Source: Epiperipatus broadwayi (taxonomy: Eukaryota > Onychophora > Udeonychophora > Euonychophora > Peripatidae). Taken from it: DNA of 64,000 bases. A model generated the notes under the pieces. The model made no database searches. It was not told the origin of the DNA and saw only the letters and a program-made list of their open reading frames with translations. A program made the translations under genes and the position numbers. Positions 60,830 through 64,000 of this stretch are shown here, piece after piece. How positions within the stretch are numbered: position 1 is the first letter of the stretch; every line of letters begins with the position of its first letter. The stretch spans positions 374,001 through 438,000 of the forward strand of contig JAQFVV010006699.1 of the NCBI GenBank assembly GCA_028023455.1, read 5' to 3'.

Positions 60830-61453
60830 TCTGGTCCTTTGTTTCTTTCCTTTCATTTAACATTCCATCAATTTACTAATTTATAAATGTGGTCAGGTGG
60901 TTCTTTCTTTCTTTCTACTAACATTCTAGTATAAATTATTTTCCATATCTTCATGTCTCCCTGCCTATACTGTATTGTCATGTCTATTTCCCATTATATT
61001 TTATTTTCAACTTTATATAACTGAAAACCTTTATACTTAGCAACACTCCATAGTTATTCAATCTGTCCTACCTTATTTTTATTATCATCAGTAATATTAA
61101 CTGACAAAAATTCATTTTCTATAGTTTTTTTGAATAAGACTGCACTATAAATGGCTTCTGTTTCAGCCTTAAAATTATATTCCCTGCTTTTTCTCTTAAG
61201 TCTTCTCTTTGTTATTATTTACATTTAAAATGAACATTTGTTTTAACCTTTTTATTTTTATTTCTTTGTGAAAACTTTTACGTTATCTTCTATCTTAATT
61301 ATTTTTATTCCCAATTTACGATACTTAATGCTATCTTGTTCTAATCTCTTGATCTACATTTTATAATTCATTCTTAGCTTCACTTACATCTTTTACTACC
61401 TTGACTTCCTTTTCAATTTGCTGACTTATTTTAACCAAATCTAACTCTACAAT
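60830..61453 (-). pseudogene. Decayed downstream part of gag-like ORF
   Basis: Minus-strand text is lysine- and glutamate-rich in shifting frames, with SQQIEKEVKVVKDVSEAKNE near 61370-61430 and EPPDHIYKLVN near 60880-60910. Stops are frequent. It continues the ORF at 61454-61690. Confidence 0.45.
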
Positions 61454-61690
61454 TTATTGGTTTTTATATACCTTTCCTGTTATCTCATGTCTTATTTTTC
61501 TTATTTCCCTAATCATTTCTACTCTGAACTCTTGATGACTTTGCTTGAATTCCTGATGCATTTCTTCTTTTAATTCTACTTTGAGTTTTAGCTGATCTTG
61601 CTTGATTTTTTGCTTTTCTCTCATCATATTTACCATCAATTTCATCAACATCTGTGTCTCAGATACCTCTTCTTTTCCTATTTCCACCAT
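61454..61690 (-). CDS. Gag-like N-terminal coiled-coil ORF
   Basis: 78 codons starting MVEIGKEEVSETQMLMKLMV, then a charged helix with KQKIKQDQLKLKVELKEEMHQEF and a repeated HQEF motif, so a coiled coil is likely. The start lies about 300 bases after the primer site, as expected for gag. It resembles the ORF at 25381-25686 in style. No capsid motif is recognised. Confidence 0.5.
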   Translation of the reverse strand: MVEIGKEEVSETQMLMKLMVNMMREKQKIKQDQLKLKVELKEEMHQEFKQSHQEFRVEMIREIRKIRHEITGKVYKNQ

Positions 61691-61987
61691 TTTTGAAACA
61701 AAATTTCGATTTCAATAAATTTAAATACTAATTACTTATTTATTTTCTTAAATGGAACATATGACTTCTTCCAACCGTTTGTTCTTTTTTTCTACCTGTT
61801 CACAATGCTTTAACTCCACTCAAAATGTCCAGCTGTCTTTAATTCACTCTTTTCATTTACAAAAAAATAGTTTTGGTCAATGTTCTTAATTTAAATTATA
61901 CCACTTCACACAATTTAGCATTTTCTTTGAATATTTATTTTCTTTAATTTTATTTGACATATGATTAATGATTCATGTCAGTTCTGG

Positions 61988-62017
61988 TCCCATGTTCGGT
62001 GATCCCATGTTCGGTGA
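61988..62017 (-). promoter_or_regulatory. Duplicated primer-binding-site region
   Basis: The 15 bp TCCCATGTTCGGTGA occurs twice in tandem (61988 and 62003). On the minus strand it reads TCACCGAACATGGGA, close to the GGCGCCCGAACAGGGAC type used with lysine tRNA, and it directly follows the 5' LTR. Confidence 0.55.
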
Positions 62018-62021
62018 TAAT

Positions 62022-62281
62022 TAAACTTGGTGGGATGTTGTTATGGATCACTTGTGGGAACAAAATCTAAGCATGAAACATTGCTCTTTAATAAAAAAAT
62101 GTAAATTTGTGAATCAATATTGTACAACTTACTATTATATATAAAATATAATATTGTAAACTTATACATTCAATCCATACCAATGTAATTTAATTATTTC
62201 ACCACAACGGCCTCTTAGGCAGAGAAGCATAATAACCAGAAGGTACCTATGCCCAAGCCAGAGCTATATATATATATATAT
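62022..62281 (-). repeat. 5' LTR of the gag-only element
   Basis: Partner of 54782-55031. It abuts a TA tract and then the TGTAACC start of the next LTR-like segment. Confidence 0.7.
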
Positions 62282-62283
62282 AT

Positions 62284-64000
62284 TGTAACCGTTCGATTGT
62301 TATCCCAACTACATAATATTGTAACCGTTCGATTGTTATCCCAACTACATAATATCACCAAAACATAAGTGCGCTAAGAATTGTAACCTCGATCACCGAT
62401 CAATTCCCGCTGCACATTGTCAGCTATTAAGAGCTGTAACCAAAAGCATATCATGCCATCTATATTATGCACCAAAGACCACAACCAACATCTGGAGCAA
62501 CTTACCACAGACCAAACCAATGATATAACATAAACTTTTTATGATTTAATTTGATCGCAGCCAGGGTGTACCGCGAAGACCTATCATAGTAGTATGATAA
62601 AATACATTAAACAAATTATAAGTATGTAATGTTATTATCTTTCAAACCTTAATTTGCGATTTCCATTGTATGAGACCCGATGGCCGACCATGTACAAGAT
62701 GGCATAATTTGTGGAACTACATAAGATTATGAAATTTTAAACCATCTATATGATTTTTAATACAAATGCTAGTCCAGGTAAAGCTTTGCAATAAATAAAC
62801 ATAAATACTTGGGTTCTTTTTTTATAATTTACTATATCACTGAGACTCTTATTATACTGACAAATGACAATTTAAAAACGTTAAGTAAATATATTCAATC
62901 ATGTCATTATCTGGTAAATCTGTTTACAGGTTTAATAATCAATTTATATTGTATACTAGAATCAACTACGCAAAGCTAAAATGATGGAAAAGGTAAATGG
63001 GATTTTATTGTACCTTACACATTATAAACTACCAAAGACGAAAAGCATCCAAATGTTTTCTCAAAATATCACTAAACTCTTATATCATGTTGACGATAGT
63101 ATGTACTTCAATGTATGCTCTATCCAAGGTTTATGATTTCTGATTTTACGAATGACAAATAGCAACGGCACAGTAAGTTTAATTATAAATCAACGTTTAT
63201 TTACAAATTTATGAATAATAAGTAATTAATTCTAATGTTATAATTAAAGACATAAATAAACAAATAAAATAAATAAATTATAATTCCATCGACTTTCTTC
63301 AATAACATATCATAGGTACGGTTTTTAAAAACCTAATCATACCTTATATTTCAATTTGATATAATGAATGTATTGAGGAAATTATACTAAGTTCAACATC
63401 AACTCATGAAACATCCAATGTCATTTCCAGATTCAATAAATCTATACCGTAACTTATAATAATATAATAAATAATATTATATCTGTAGGATTTAGCTATA
63501 ATGCAATCATTAAATAAAGTGAAAATTTAAACTTACATTCAGGTAAATAATAATCAACCAACAGTTAATTATTATGAGGTAACTTGAATAGAATGTCCTG
63601 CTACAATTTAATGATCTAACTTATAAATTATACTTACAAATGGAAGAAGATGATTTAGCAGAATAACTAAAATACTTTGCCCAACTTATATCTATGAAGT
63701 AAAACCATATTCCTGTGGATGCATTCATCTACACATAGGAATTAAATAACACTAAACGCTTTGTGGATTTATACACCATCATAAAGTAATAAGTATAATT
63801 ACACAATTCCGCGGATTAACCACCAGCACAGGAATGAGTGTAAAATACAAAAAATGGCAATTAAGTAATCTGCGGATTAACCACCGGCACAGATTAATGC
63901 CTTTTAACATTATAAAACAACATTACTATTTACTTCACATTAAAGTGCAAAATCATCCTCCTCAGTTATTCTGACCATTCAGAAAACACTAACATTTTAG
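62284..64000. repeat. Candidate LTR start running off the window
   Basis: A TA tract is followed by TGTAACCGTTCG, like the other LTR starts. The first 36 bp are tandemly duplicated (62284-62319, 62320-62355). No ORF is found to the window end. If it is a long LTR of the TGTAAC type, its GTTACA end should lie beyond 64000. Confidence 0.45.
63713..63900. repeat. Degenerate short tandem repeat, unit about 50-60 bp
   Basis: A core like TGCGGATTAACCACCGGCACAG recurs in altered form at 63713, 63761, 63811 and 63871. The last two are nearly equal and the first two weaker. Confidence 0.6.

Larger units (their letters stand above)
54782..62281 (-). mobile_element. Gag-only LTR element, minus strand, with nested Merlin
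   Basis: Short direct repeats of about 250 bp at both ends (54782-55031 and 62022-62281) act as LTRs. A tRNA-type primer site lies next to the right LTR and a gag-like ORF follows it on the minus strand. No protease, RT or integrase was found in 55032-57517 or 60616-61453, so after subtracting the 3.1 kb Merlin insertion the element is about 4.4 kb and non-autonomous. Boundaries of the LTRs on the TA-tract side are uncertain. Confidence 0.6.

Overview
This window is a strongly AT-rich piece of an animal nuclear genome. It is packed with simple repeats, and I see no host gene, rRNA or convincing tRNA. Everything that looks coding belongs to mobile elements: a long-LTR Gypsy-type retrotransposon, several Penelope-like elements (PLEs, reverse transcriptase plus GIY-YIG endonuclease), a Merlin (ISXO2-like) DNA transposon and remnants of gag-only LTR elements. 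The species cannot be named. The mix of GIY-YIG PLEs, Merlin and long (TA)n and (GATA)n arrays points to an invertebrate metazoan.

Layout. 0.8-1.9 kb: a foldback unit carrying two hammerhead-ribozyme-like motifs in opposite orientation. 2.6-3.7 kb: a decayed reverse transcriptase remnant, then a (TA)n array. 4-11 kb: mostly unassignable AT-rich DNA with a (GATA)n array and two ribozyme-like remnants. 11.6-14.8 kb: a well-formed hammerhead ribozyme inside interlocking inverted repeats, followed by a PLE endonuclease ORF, a second degraded ribozyme unit and a second PLE endonuclease fragment. 16.8-21.5 kb: LTR-like segments and another ribozyme-bearing foldback. 21.5-29.4 kb: two 1.3 kb direct repeats around a gag-like coiled-coil ORF. 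33.8-34.8 kb: a tandem satellite of about 331 bp. 36.26-44.52 kb: a nearly intact Gypsy-type element on the minus strand, inserted in one arm of a PLE-like foldback. 45-47.3 kb: LTR-like and tandem-repeat DNA. 48.5-54 kb: three PLE copies, two of them head-to-head, one interrupted by a Merlin-type MITE. 54.8-62.3 kb: a minus-strand gag-only LTR element with a 3.1 kb Merlin transposon nested in it. 62.3 kb to the end: the start of another LTR-like segment.

How the parts relate. The PLE-associated non-coding units carry hammerhead ribozymes, known in PLEs from published work. One copy, at about 12.0 kb, keeps an intact core; the others are mutated, but some stems co-vary with it. Long LTRs with TGTAAC...GTTACA ends appear to have gone repeatedly into TA-rich sites. 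The Gypsy element looks young because its LTRs are nearly identical, yet it carries frame breaks. Nesting gives relative ages: the Merlin transposon is younger than the gag-only LTR element, the MITE is younger than its PLE host, and the Gypsy element is younger than the foldback it splits.
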